A stretch of DNA of 64,000 nucleotides, from NCBI GenBank assembly GCA_030323885.1, contig CM059190.1, positions 101,602,483 to 101,666,482 of the forward strand. Direction: 5' to 3'. The DNA comes from Branchipolynoe longqiensis (lineage: Eukaryota > Annelida > Polychaeta > Phyllodocida > Polynoidae). A program made the translations under genes and the position numbers. Numbering within the stretch: the first letter of the stretch is position 1; every line of letters starts with the position of its first letter. This document shows positions 47,504-58,453 of the stretch, piece by piece. Under the pieces are notes generated by a model. That model ran no database searches and was not told where the DNA came from. It saw only the letters and a list, made by a program, of their open reading frames with translations.

Positions 47504-47595
47504 CAGTAAAACCTCTCTGTAATATATGTAATTGCATTACACTCTCCAACCAACCACCTCCACAGATCGCCCACTACCCTATATCGATCGCTTTA
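47504..47595. mobile_element. pogo/mariner-like element, fragment
   Basis: CAGTAAAACCTCTCTG is followed by the reversed core CCCTATATCGATCGCTTTA. The other end is lost and abuts a SINE fragment. Confidence 0.6.
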
Positions 47596-47665
47596 CCAGT
47601 CCCTGTCATATCCTCGTAATGCAAATTCCAGGCTATGTACCGACAAATGTCATTGGTTGTGTTCA
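47596..47665 (-). mobile_element. SINE body fragment
   Basis: CCAGTCCCTGTCATATCCTC, TTCCAGGCTATGTACCGAC and a GTCATTGGTT block. It follows a pogo-like fragment. Confidence 0.5.
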
Positions 47666-49208
47666 TGCGGGTATTGCAGTACCTCTGATACCTTAGGTGC
47701 TAAAATACTTCAGGGAGTTTGACGCCCCTGCTTTGCAAAGTTGTAAAATACTGCCTTGTGGTACAGGTTCTTGATAGAACCAAACCCTAACAGAAAACCA
47801 TGTTACCGTGGCAGCATTAATGGCAGTGATGAACAGAACTCCCAACCGCCACTGCAGGGACAAATAGTTTGCACCCGTCTTGATGTGTTCTTGAGGGTGT
47901 GAGACCTCTATTTACTCCCCGAGAGAATGCCGCTAGTAATTTGCAAAAAGCCAGCAGCACTTCAACACTTTGCAAGCAGCTTTTATGATGATGGTTTTGT
48001 TCATGGGTGGAGCATGCAACCTGAGGCCTGAGTGAGAGCTGTACTTATGTACTGTGTCTACAGAGAGGAGGCAGATAGTGCTACAAGAGCACGGCATTCT
48101 GGCGGCATCACATAGCACTAGGTTAAAATGTAACACTTTTTTAAAGTGATTTGATATAAGAAGTCATAGCTGTAGGAATTTTTGTTTGGGTGGGAAGATT
48201 AATTCTTGGAATGAAGGGATGAGTGCTGAAGGCACGAGGCACTACGAGGTCTGAGTGCATACCACCCGCAACCCCACCCCCCACCCCGGGAAATTTTGAA
48301 ATCTAGAGGTTCTGAAAAGCTATTTCCAGACATTTCGGGGAATGTTACATACTGTTTTTTGTTTTTGTGATGGTAGTGGTTGGTGGTGGGAGAGCAACTT
48401 AATTCCCTTTCCCCAGCTAGCTACGGCCCTGATAGTCAACTTATTAAGTTGGTATTCAAATACAAATCCACTATGCATACAGATAAAAATGTACTTATAT
48501 GCAAAACAATATTTGGAATTTGCTTAGTACCACCCAGAGTTTCTGCCAGAAAATAATTTGATGGTACGCAGAATGGGGGAGGGGGGGGGGGGGTCTGGAT
48601 GTTTTGTTGTCTCCGGCTCCTTGAAGAACCTTTAAAAAAATAGTATCCCAACAATTTGAGGGTACAGAGTCGAACCATCAGAAAACTTAAAACCCTGCGA
48701 CCTAAATGACATTGGTGAGACATACAATACACGAGAGGGGTTTTCGGAATATAGATCTGATGTTTTACAATGAGCTGTAACCCACAACATTAGTTCTTGC
48801 TACAGCCATCAGAGGGCAGCTTTGTGGTGGAAATTCCCCATAAGACACTTCCTACAGAACATGCCACATATAATCTTTTTCCACTGTCAACAGAGCATTG
48901 GCAAGTAGTGGAAATCATCTATTTTGACAACCAACTCAATTGGGGACAATTTACTAGAGCCACTCAGTGGCCGAGTCATTTTCTAATTGAACACCTACTG
49001 TTGAGCATTGGCTTAAGGCCATGTATTATTACACACAGACGAACCAGCCGGTCACAGACCTGTGTGTGTGGCTGATGGCGAGTAGCCTACTTGCAGCTGT
49101 GAGGGGAGGCGGGGGAAGGGGAAGGGAGGGGGAAAGTGAGCCTGCTGCTGAGAGTGTGACTGGAGTGTAAGCTAGTTTGCATGGTGTTTGTGTGTGTTTG
49201 TGTGTGTG

Positions 49209-49209
49209 T

Positions 49210-49271
<62 letters not shown>

Positions 49272-49315
49272 GAGACAGAGAGAGAGAGAGACAGAGACAG
49301 AGAGAGACAGACAGA
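49209..49315. repeat. AG microsatellite
   Basis: AG run of about 55 bp, then AGACAGAG variants. Confidence 0.95.
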
Positions 49316-49556
49316 GTGCATGCAACCATACACAACTATCTCGCTGGATGCTGGGTGTTGGCTAACTACATGAGGATGTAACCAGACCAGTGTGTCCCTG
49401 CAGACACTCCCCCCCCCCCCCTCCGCCCCCGCCACACACACACACACAGTTAATCAGCTGATCAATACAGCAGTACAACCGGTGCCACATCACGCTAACA
49501 GACAGCTCACATAATACATATGTGGGGTAGGCCTGCTCTGCCACCACTTCTCCTCA

Positions 49557-50300
49557 ACAAAGGCTGCTCAAACTGCAACGAGCGCTTTACCCATATGAAA
49601 CCAACAGTAACTACCCCTAAAATGATTACCGACACCTCTCCTCAAACCGGGCGCGGTGGCCGAATCGGTAGAGCACAGACCTCGCGTGCGGAAGATCGGG
49701 AGTTCGCGAGTTCGGTTCCCGGTCGAGTCAAACAATGGCTTAAAAATTGATACTTGTCGCTTCCTAGCCTGTTGCTCAGCATTATTAGGCAAGGACTGGA
49801 TAGCTCGGTGTCAGGATAATGTGACTGAGTGGGTTATCGGGTCATGGTGCCAGTGGCCTAATTTCCCAGTGGGGGGGCACTATAAAATCGCCATGAGTGT
49901 GTACTGTCACAAGTCGGTACCCATCCTGATATGACCTTAGATGTTGTTAGGATGTAAAATAACATCAAACAAACAAAAAAACAATGGCTGCTCAAACTGC
50001 GATGAGTGCCGTACTAATATGAAACCAGTGCTAACTACCCCTAAAATGATTACCGATACCGCTGCTCAAACTGCGACAAGCGCTTTACTGAAATGAAACC
50101 AATGGTAACTACCCCTAAAATGATTACCGGCATCTCTCCTCAACAAAGGCTGCTCAAACTGCGAAGGGAGCTTTACCCATATGAAACCAATGGTAACTAC
50201 CCTAAAATGATTACTGCCGCCTCGCCTCAACAAAGGCTGCTCAAACTGTAAGGAGCGCTTTACCCATATGAAACCAATGGTAACTACCCCATAAATGATT
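49557..50300. repeat. Tandem repeat of about 85 bp, split by a SINE
   Basis: Units with AAAGGCTGCTCAAACTGCGA, GCTTTACCCATATGAAACCA and TAACTACCCCTAAAATGATT start near 49557, 49983, 50060, 50140 and 50230. The SINE at 49647-49980 sits between the first and second. One frame reads GCSNCNERFTHMKPTVTTPK, with a C-x2-C half-finger look, but the units are not in one continuous frame. Confidence 0.8.
49647..49980 (+). mobile_element. tRNA-derived SINE, near full length (head type 1)
   Basis: The head GCGGTGGCCGAATCGGTAGA carries a pol III A box and is followed by a B box (AGTTCGGTTCCC). The conserved body has GACTGAGTGGG and CACTATAAAATCGCCATGAG. The 3' end is CCTGATATGACCTTAGATG, GTTAGGATGTAAAA and an AAC/AAAC tail. 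The short inverted pair GTCCT/AGGAC of related copies could form the 3' hairpin used by a partner LINE. It is inserted in the 85-bp tandem repeat. Confidence 0.9.
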
Positions 50301-50392
50301 ATCAATTATTTTCAAGTCATTGGCTTGACTTGGCTGGGATTCCCGACCTTCCCCATGGGAAGCCTGCGCTCTACTGATTCAGCCAGCACGAC
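50300..50392 (-). mobile_element. SINE fragment, head side
   Basis: CAAGTCATTGGCTTGACTTG to GCGCTCTACTGATTCAGCC, at the end of the 85-bp tandem repeat. Confidence 0.65.
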
Positions 50393-50944
50393 TAGTTGGG
50401 GGAGATAGAATAGCTCTGCAGATGCATATAACTTGGTCTGATCTGGATGTTGGGACTCTTCCATCCTACACTCATCATATTGCTGTATGAGTCTTCTGAG
50501 ATACAGAAGCAGTGACCACTAATCAGGCTCCTAGCACTGCTGTGGAGATGAAGCACACTGCATCAATCCATAAAACTGATGCAGGGTACATGGCAAGACA
50601 GGGAACACACACGGTGGTAGCACCCACTGCGTAGTGTGTGGTGAACTGCTGGAGTAGCAATGGACCCTGCTGGCTACACACTGGGGAAGGGAAGGGGGTT
50701 ACTATGGTTACTAATTAAGATAGGATGTGGATGACAGCACGCTGCAGATGAGGTGTCAGAGGGTGGGAGGCAGGTGAACACAAATACGGGGTGTGGTATT
50801 TTATCTAAATGTAAAATATTTGTTCAATTGGAAAATTTCACTGCAATCTACATTAGAAACATGTATGGCAAGAACCCTACAAAGCTTGGTCGTCAAGAAG
50901 AATGTGGTTATAGGTTCATGTAAGTTTAAAATATACACGACCTA

Positions 50945-51252
50945 TAGTGAAGCATGGTCCTCACGTGTGGGAGATCGGGAGTTCGGTTGCTGGCCGAGTT
51001 AAACCAATGACTTATAAAATTGATACTTGTCACTTCCTAGCCTGGCGCTCGGCATTACTAGGATAGGGCAAGGACTGGTTAGCTCAGTGTCGGGATAATG
51101 GGACTGGGTGGGATACCGGGCCACGGTGCTGGTGGCCTGATTTCCCAGTGGGGCAGCACTATAAGGTCACTATTAGTGAACAGTCACAAGTTGGTGCCCA
51201 TCCTGATATGACCATAGATGTTACCAGGACGTAAAACTCCCAACAACCAACC
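50945..51252 (+). mobile_element. tRNA-derived SINE
   Basis: B box region GAGTTCGGTTGCTGG, the full body, and a 3' end CCTGATATGACCATAGATG then AGGACGTAAAACTCC. The A box end is weak. Confidence 0.85.
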
Positions 51253-51539
51253 ATATAGAACTGGAGGGGGGGGGGGGGCCCATAAACCCCAACTTCCACT
51301 GTGTAAACACACTGGGTCGCAGCTTCAGTCCTTCGTCAGACTTGTGGGCCAGAATACCCGCATTGCAAAGCATCTTGCTCGAGTGAGTTGATGGGGGGGT
51401 TGGAGTGGGGAAACAAGGATCTCCTTGAATGAATTAGACTACGCGTCTGGAAATTTGGTTTATTTACCAAGCCCAGAGGTTGAGAACAGAGAGGAACGGA
51501 AATCGATTTCTGCTTAACAGTTCCAATCAGATCCCATTG

Positions 51540-51700
51540 ATTAATTGATGTTTTATGTACTAGCAACATCATATCGGGACAGGCCATATACCGTCAGATG
51601 CCAACCTGTGAGAGTACCTACTCTCGGCAGCTTTATAGTGTTGCCCTACTGGAGATTCCACGACCCAATATTACCGCCATCCCATATGCTATGTAGCGAG
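51540..51700 (-). mobile_element. SINE fragment, 3' half
   Basis: GATGTTTTATGTACTAGCAAC and GCAGCTTTATAGTGTTGCCC. Its end touches the first unit of the exon-tail array. Confidence 0.6.
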
Positions 51701-53610
51701 ACCCATGATCAGGTTATATGGCTTTAAAAGCTGACTGCGCAATATTATTTTCTTAAACTGGTGTACCTGGTCGGCGAGCATGTGAGCGGTCTTCATGCTA
51801 TGTAGCGAGACCCCTGATCAGGTTATACAGCTTTAATAAAGTTGACTGTGCAATAATTATTTTCTTAAACTGGTGTACCTGGTCGGCAAGCATGAGGACG
51901 GTCTTCATGCTATGTAGTGAGACCCCTGATCAGGTTATACAGCTTTAAAAGCTGACTGCGCAATAATTATTTTCTTAAACTGGTGTACCTGGTCGGTGAG
52001 CATGAGGACGGGCTTCATGCTATGTAGTGAGACCCCTGATCAGGTTATACAGCTTTAATAAAGCTGACTGCGCAATAATTATTTTCTTAAACTGGTGTAC
52101 CTGGTCGGCGAGCATGTGAGCGGTCTTCATGCTATGTAGTGAGACCCCTGATCAGGTTATACAGCTTTAATAAAGCTGACTGCGCAATAATTATTTTCTT
52201 AAACTGGTGTACCTGGTTGGCGAGCATGAGGACGGTCTTCATGCTATGTAGCGAGATCCCTGATCAGGTTATACAGCTTTAATAAAGCTGACTGCGCAAT
52301 AATTATTTTCTTAAACTGGTGTACCTGGTCGGCGAGCATGAGGACGGTCTTCATGCTATGTAGCGAGACCCCTGATCAGGTTATACAGCTTTAATAAAGC
52401 TGACTGCGCAATAATTATTTTCTTAAACTGGTGTACCTGGTCGGCGAGCATGAGGACGGTCTTCATGCTATATAGCGAGACCCCTGATCAGGTTATACAG
52501 CTTTAATAAAGCTGACTGCGCAATATTATTTTCATAAACTGGTGTACCTGGTCGGCAAGCATGAGGACGGTCTTCATGCTATATAGCGAGACCCCTGATC
52601 AGGTTATACAGCTTTAATAAAGCTGACTGCGCAATATTATTTTCTTAAACTGGTGTACCTGGTCGGCGAGCATGAGGACGGTCTTCATGCTATATAGCGA
52701 GACCCCTGATCAGGTATACAGCTTTAATAAAGCTGACTGCGCAATATTATTTTCTTAAACTGGTGTACCTGGTCGGCAAGCATGAGGACGGTCTTCATGC
52801 TATATAGCGAGACCCCTGATCAGGTTATACAGCTTTAATAAAGCTGACTGCGCAATATTATTTTCTTAAACTGGTGTACCTGGTCGGCGAGCATGAGGAC
52901 GGTCTTCATGCTATGTAGTGAGACCCCAGGGCCTTACGCACCCCAGTTCAGAGCCTTAACTGCGGCCAATGAACCCATCACTAAATGAGAAAACTCGCCA
53001 TGCACCAATCGTAGTCAAGACAAAAACTAATGGAATAATTGAAATTCGATCAAATTAACCCTTGAAGCCAACCGAAATTAACGAGGCTCCTGAATTGGAG
53101 GCCTTATTCACATCGACGACTTGGAGGATCCCAAATCCAGAAATAAACCCACGGTTAGCTATCCGCCGCGGCTAAGAAATTGGTACACACCACTTGACCT
53201 ATTTCTCCAACCCCCCGCTACCCTGAGGTAGCTAACCACGGCTAGTGCCTTAACTCCGGCTAAGTCTATCACCGATTGGTGCATACGGGCCCTGATCAGG
53301 TTATACAGCTTTAATAAAGCTGACTGCGCAATAATTATTTTCTTAAACTGGTGTACCTGGTCGGCGAGCATGTGAGCGGTCTTCATGCTATGTAGCGAGA
53401 TCCCTGATCAGGTTATACAGCTTTAATAAAGCTGACTGCGCAATAATTATTTTCTTAAACTGGTGTACCTGGTCGGTGAGCATGAGGACGGGCTTCATGC
53501 TATGTGGTGAGACCCCTGATCAGGTTATACAGCTTTAATAAAGCTGACTGCGCAATAATTATTTTCTTAAACTGGTGTACCTGGTCGGCGAGCATGAGGA
53601 CGGTCTTCAT
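51687..53610 (-). repeat. Tandem array of exon tail plus 5' splice site (about 112-bp unit)
   Basis: Units of 110-113 bp repeat about 13 times and then run into the real kinase exon at 53581-53707. On the transcript strand each unit has the last 30 nt of that exon (ATGAAGACCGTCCTCATG...GACCAG), the donor CAG|GTACACCAG, then about 80 nt of intron ending TGATCAGGGGTCTCGCTACATAGC. Exon-tail starts fall near 51791, 51903, 52013, 52125, 52238, 52349, 52461, 52572, 52683, 52793, 52903, 53381 and 53493, with the genuine one at 53605. Several copies carry coding changes (MKTAHMLADQ, MKPVLMLADQ), but every donor is intact. A foreign 360-bp segment interrupts the array at about 52928-53292. Confidence 0.95.
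52928..53292. mobile_element. Inverted-repeat insert inside the exon-tail array
   Basis: This segment of about 365 bp is unlike the array and splits one unit at GAGACCCC/TGATCAGG. Its ends are imperfect inverted repeats: the left starts AGGGCCTTACGCACC and the right, reversed, AGGGCCCGTATGCACC. The match continues loosely inward through a shared GTTAAGGC-like block. It looks like a small non-autonomous DNA transposon. Target duplication is unclear. Confidence 0.6.
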
Positions 53611-53707
53611 GGAGAAGCGGCGTGAGCAAAAGTTGAAGAGGTCCTCGAGGGACGGGCCGAGCAGGTCCATGACGAGCACATTGTACTGCTTCTCTTGGCC
53701 ATACCAC
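53581..53707 (-). CDS. CSNK1A1: Casein kinase I alpha, internal exon (hinge region)
   Basis: This is a 127-nt exon of a Ser/Thr kinase of the CK1 family, which acts in Wnt/beta-catenin and Hedgehog signalling in animals. It reads [20 protein letters not shown] then [22 protein letters not shown], corresponding to about residues 77-119 of the human protein (hinge and following helices). The acceptor is TTGCAG|G (phase 2, completing an Arg codon) and the donor is [17 protein letters not shown] and LMLADQ point to alpha rather than delta/epsilon or gamma. On the transcript a short CT repeat precedes the exon by about 50 nt. Its last 30 nt plus donor are tandemly copied downstream (see 51687-53610). 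The exons before it are not visible in the window. Confidence 0.95.
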
Positions 53708-53835
53708 CTGCAATGCACAACACACCTGGGTTATCAACAGTTCAAACACGTCGTAGGTAGAGAGAGAGAGAGAGAGATGGTGGCAGCACTCTGTTGAATG
53801 ATATCATCATTTTAAATAATTACCGCCCACTTCCT

Positions 53836-54165
53836 TTGTTTGTTTGTTTGTTTGTTTGTTTGTTTGTTTGTTGGGGTTTTAGATCCTGGCAACATCTATG
53901 GCGAGATGAGAACGAATACACAGTGCACATTCATGGTGACTTAATACCAGTGCTTCCCCACTGGAAGAGTAGGCTGATGGCACGATGACCCGATATCCCA
54001 CTCAGTCACATTATCCTAATAGTGACCAAACCAGGCTTTGCCCTATCCTAGTAATGCCGAGGACCAGAATAGGTAGCGACAAGCATAAATTGTCTAAGTC
54101 ATTGGGTAGACTTGTCCGGAGTTCGCACTCATGACCTCCCACACGAGAAGTCAACCAGCGCTCTT
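53836..54165 (-). mobile_element. tRNA-derived SINE just upstream of a kinase exon
   Basis: A long TTTG repeat tail complement, the 3' end, body, and a B box-like GAGTTCGCACTC. It is sense with the gene, 130 nt upstream of exon 53581-53707. Confidence 0.8.
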
Positions 54166-54655
54166 ATTATATATTCGGTCACCCGTTCAGTCTCATCCAT
54201 TTGTAGGTAAGTGGTCTGCATATGGAATAGCATTCTCAGTAGAATTCCTAATAAACAACACAGGTTTAACATATTTCAAAATGCTTAAAAAGACTAACTT
54301 AATTTGCTTGCTCTCATTATGACCGATGAAACTATATGATTACATCAAGACCCCCCCGACAAACCTGTGCCACCCCTACACACCCAGTATACACATTGCA
54401 CACTGGTCCATCATATTGGAGGCCTGCAAATGTTACTAGTGCGAGCAAACTGAGGGTGTTGGTGTGGCATCGCCTGGACAGGTAATGCATCAGGACATAA
54501 TGTATCAGACTGATGCACGGTGGAGTGTGTGGGTGTGGTGGTGGTTGTGGTGGTGGTGGTGATGGGGGCTAAGGTGTGGCCAATGCATGTAACTAACACA
54601 CCACTGTCATTCTGTAAATAACACTGTGTCAACAGTGACTTGAACATCCGGTGCG

Positions 54656-55094
54656 TAATCGATTAATCGACTCTGGTCACCCGAGCCACTTTTTGGCGCA
54701 TGCGCACATCCTGCAGACTCGGGTCGAATAATCGAATATGCTTCTCCATGCTCCGGGTGAAAAAAATGGTGGCCTTTTTTTTTGTTTTTTAATAGCCGAT
54801 ATAATTACAGCAAAATATGATTTAAATATTTTTATGATGGTATAGTTTAGTGATATTTCCATTTCATTAATCTGTTATTACCAACAAAAATATGTATGAC
54901 TGGTACCGGTAGCTGTTATCCTGCAGGACGGTACCAGCGCAAATGTGACGTCATCGCTCCTTGCAAAGAGGTGGGTTATTGGGGTCGGGTTGTTTTGCAC
55001 ACGGCACGTGTATTTGTCGACTCTACTGGCGGTGTTCGATTTGAAATTCTGACGACTCGGGTGACCGAGTCGTTCAGGTTGTGTTAATCGACTA
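54656..55094. mobile_element. 439-bp inverted-repeat element, copy 2
   Basis: Same family as 31362-31804, with the shared interior blocks GCGCATGCGCACATCCT and GCAAATGTGACGTCATCGCT and inverted ends. Confidence 0.8.
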
Positions 55095-55297
55095 CGGCCA
55101 ATGTGAACCCTCCCTCCACCCCCACAACCCCCCCTGCCAACCAATAGGATGCAAGACTGGGCATGCAGTGCAGTATGAACAAAAAATGAACCGCCCATTT
55201 TGTAATGGCGCTAGTTCTACCTTCCCTCCCCCCCCCCCACACAAACACTTATACACCTACACAGAGTCTAGTTTAGAGCAGAGCACAACCTCACACA

Positions 55298-55414
55298 GGG
55301 AGGGAGGAGGGAGGAGGGAAGGAGGAGGGAGGGAGGGAGGGAGGGAGGGAGGAGGGAGGGAGGGAGGGAGGGAGGGAGGGAGGGAGGGAGGGAGGGAGGG
55401 AGGGAGGGAGGGAG
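55298..55414. repeat. GGGA/GGAGGGA purine tract
   Basis: About 115 bp of pure purine on the plus strand (triplex or quadruplex potential). Confidence 0.95.
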
Positions 55415-55615
55415 ACTGTTGAGAACATCGATATTGATCGACCCTGCAGCAGGACTGCTGGTGCTGCTACTCGGTCGGGGCGAGCAAGTGGAATTCTGTA
55501 TCTCACCGCTACAAGACAAGTCAGTTTTACGCCTTCCCTATTCATTGCGAGGGAACCCTGTAGTAACCTAGTGACCGCAGCGCGAAAGGGAGAAAAACTG
55601 AAAATGCAGCATTGC

Positions 55616-55722
55616 TGGATGGATAGATGGATGGATGGTGGTGGACTGCTGAAAATGCAGCATGGCTGGATGGATGGATGGATGGATGGATGGATGGAGG
55701 TGGCGGTGGCGGTGGCGGTGAA
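55616..55722. repeat. GGAT microsatellite
   Basis: GGATGGATAGATGGATGG in two blocks separated by TGGTGGACTGCTGAAAATGC, followed by GGTGGC trimers. Confidence 0.9.
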
Positions 55723-55730
55723 TCAAAGTA

Positions 55731-55900
55731 CAGTAAAACCAACTTTAAATGGTCAATTTAAGGAGGTGGTTGGTTTAGGGGGTGTTTTTTTAATATCATT
55801 ACAACGGTATTGTATGGGTCATCGTTTGGGGCCAAAATAAAGCAATAGATATAGGGGAGTGGTCGATCTGTGGAGGTGGCCGGTTAGAGGGGTTTTATTG
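55731..55900. mobile_element. pogo/mariner-like element, 170 bp
   Basis: TA flanks both ends. The termini are CAGTAAAACCAAC and, inverted, CAATAAAACCCC. Same family as 61067-61234. Confidence 0.8.
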
Positions 55901-56024
55901 TATTAAATAGGCTGAATGTACAAAATGTGAACATTGCCTAAGGTGGGATACAAAGGTTATAATTACATCGCCAGTAAGGTTCTTTCTCAAAATAAGCACA
56001 ATAGTCAATACATTCACTGCTGAC

Positions 56025-56298
56025 CAGACGGGATAGCCGAATGAGTTAGAGTGTCCATCTCCCGTGTTGGTAGACCAGGGGATCGAACCCTGTTCGAGTC
56101 AAACCAATGACTTAAAAATGTATACTTGTCGCTTCCTAGCTAGGCGCTCGGCATTATTAGGCTACGGAAAGGACATGGTGCTGGCGGTGGGGCAGCACTA
56201 TAAAGTCGCCATGAGTGTGCACTGTCACAAGTCGGTACCCGTCCTGATATGACTGTAGATGTTTCTAGGACCTAAAACAACAACAAACAAACAAACAT
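56025..56298 (+). mobile_element. tRNA-derived SINE (head type 2)
   Basis: The head is GACGGGATAGCCGAATGAGT with CTCCCGTGTTGGTAGA, a different tRNA-like head on the same body. The middle is deleted. The tail is AACAACAAACAAACAAAC. Confidence 0.85.
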
Positions 56299-56334
56299 TC
56301 ATTGCTACAGTTCATTTTGACGGCGTGAACATAA

Positions 56335-58240
56335 TGTCGACACTAATGAGAACCCGTTAAAACGTGAACATCATTATGGCAATGGTGTGAACCTGCCAAA
56401 AATGTACACTGCATTGTGGTGTTTTTTTTGTGTGTGATTGTTTGTTTATTCTGCTCGTAACGATTAAGTGCATGCACTTGTTTTCAACACTGTGCAGTAG
56501 TGGTCATAATCAATACGGATTGATTTCATTTATCAATCATTTTTCTAATGTTGTTTATGGTGTAAAATCGAGGAGTCTCTATTATTTAAAAAAAATTATA
56601 TTCTGTGCAGTTTGTTTATGTCTCCTATTTGTTTGTAATGTTTTATGACTTAATTACTGTGTATCCCTGATCTGTTACTTAGTACATATTTCTTTACCTA
56701 TATTTAATGATACACATATGAACCCATTAAAATGTCAACCTTATTATGACACTGAACGGAACCCATTAAAATGTATGCCATATTTTGGCAATGGTGTGAA
56801 CCCATTAAAATGCACACCCTGCTTTGGCACTAGTGTGAATTCATTAAATGTACACCATAGTTTGATACCAGTGTGAACCCACTAAAATGTACATTATATT
56901 TTGGCACTGGTGTGAACCCATTAAAATTTTAGTACGCCTTGTTTTGGCACTGATCTAAACCCATTAAATGTAAAGCTCATGACGACACTGGTGTGAACCC
57001 ATTAAAATGCACACCTTATTTTGGCACTGGTGTGGACCCATTAGTTATGTTGGCGAGGCTAACATAGGTAATATGCTAACGAGGCAACTGATCTCGCGAG
57101 GTTTCCTGCGCTGTCGTACGACACGTGCTGGTCACTTCACACCCGACCGCAGCAGCAGCTTCGCTCTCCCACCCACCCACCCTTATGGGTTGAGCGCTGG
57201 TATAGGTAACTGTACGAAATACTATTACTCATCTGTTATAATGGTCTACTCGATTAAGCACAAGAAAAAATTAGTTCGATTTGAACTCAAGTACTGTTAA
57301 CATATTGTTGCCCACCAGACCTATCATGGTCATCTGAGTATTGTTGAACTGTTATAGGTACTAGAAATTAAGACTAGGCCCTGTCGCCGAATAGCTATCT
57401 CGAACATGTATGAACAACTTCATTGAGGTTACAGACTTGTTTTCTTAAATAAAACTTTATTACATATTAAAATTATATACTGCATTGACTTGTTTTGTCT
57501 CGTTATGTGAAATAAATGTAAACCTCATTACGGCACTGACTGGAACCCGTTAAAATGTACACAATTTTTTTTGGCACTGGTGTAAATCAATTAAACGTAT
57601 GAATTCTTGAAAACGTCATCATGGCATTGATGGGAACATGTTAAAATGTACACTATAGTTTGGTACTAGTGTGAACCCATTAAAATATAAAACTCGTGAT
57701 GACACTGATGGGAACCCATTAAAATGCACACCATATTTTGGCACTGGTGTATGCCCATTAAAATGAAAACCTAATTACGGCACTGATAGGAACCCATTAA
57801 AATGTACACGATATTTTGGCACTGGTGTATGCCCATTAAAATGAAAACCTAATTACGGCACTGATAGGAACCCATTAAAATGCACACAATATTTTGGCAC
57901 TGGTGTATGCCCATTAAAATGAAAACCTAATTACGGCACTGATAGGAACCCATTAAAATGTACACGATATTTTGGCACTGGTGTATGCCCATTAAAATGA
58001 ACACCTAATTACAGGACTGATAGTGATAGGAACCCATTAAAATGCGCACCATATTTTGGCACTGCTACTGCTAGAAACCCATTAAAGCACCACGCTGCTG
58101 GCAAGAACCTGTTAATAACTGAACCTCATTAAAAGACCCACGAGTATCTATTCCACAGTGAAACTCATAGAACTTGTGCGAATCCATTGTGATGTGTGCA
58201 TCATTAGGATTGTGTGAATACATTGCGATGTGTACATCAT
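56335..58240. repeat. 39-bp tandem repeat in several blocks
   Basis: GAACCCATTAAAATGTACAC and ATATTTTGGCACTGGTGT recur at 56335-56420, 56708-57048 and 57500-58090, with eroded units to 58240. From 57720 a 78-bp dimer appears (CATTAAAATGAAAACCTAAT alternating). The gaps hold AT-rich sequence (56420-56707) and a unique 450-bp insert (57049-57500). Confidence 0.85.
57049..57500. other. Unique insert within the 39-bp tandem repeat
   Basis: This is non-repetitive sequence with a small frame ending HKKKLVRFELKYC at 57300, then AATAAAACTTTATTAC and GAAATAAATG, which resemble polyadenylation signals. It could be a transcript-derived or unrelated insert. I see no terminal repeats or target duplication. 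Confidence 0.4.
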
Positions 58241-58256
58241 TAGGATAGTGTAGTGG

Positions 58257-58430
58257 TCTGCACTGACCTCTCAGGCAAGTAACCACATAGACAGGTAGGC
58301 GTGGGGAGTGTGTTGATATCAGGGAGCCTAGGTGGTGTAATGGTTAGCACACTGGCCCGGAGTGCAAAGAGATGTGGGTTCGAGTCCCACTCTAGGCGCA
58401 ATATTTCCCATTTTCATCACCCCCATGACA
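58257..58430 (+). mobile_element. SINE head type 3 with tRNA-shaped sequence
   Basis: 58326-58397 is a 72-nt tRNA-like sequence: acceptor arms GCCTAGG/TCTAGGC pair 7 of 7 with one GU, the T arm GTGGG/CCCAC is perfect with loop TTCGAGT, and the D arm pairs. The anticodon arm does not fold properly and position 33 is not T, so it is a SINE head rather than a working tRNA gene. Confidence 0.7.
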
Positions 58431-58453
58431 ATAGTTCTAAGAGAGAACCCAGT

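Larger units (their letters stand above)
29529..53580 (-). other. Kinase intron, 24 kb
   Basis: This giant intron holds the LINE, about twelve SINE copies, the 47-bp, 30-bp and exon-tail arrays, and several inverted-repeat elements. Gene-free parts with nothing seen include 34450-35080, 35970-36630, 43620-44260, 44545-45000, 47670-49200 and 50395-50940. No other kinase exon is visible in it. Confidence 0.8.

Noticed and set aside
49583..50290. C2H2 zinc-finger gene
   Set aside because: Only half-finger motifs occur, the units are not in one frame, and no linker or second His pair is visible.
51687..53580. Tandem array as repeated full exons
   Set aside because: Only the last 30 nt of the exon are copied. 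The rest of each unit is intron, so the copies cannot replace the exon.
18745..53707. Casein kinase I delta/epsilon or gamma
   Set aside because: FNFCSRRF, the RHCNK junction and [13 protein letters not shown] are alpha-type. Delta/epsilon and gamma differ at these sites.
58326..58397. Functional tRNA gene
   Set aside because: The anticodon arm does not pair and position 33 is not T. It is embedded in a repeated SINE.
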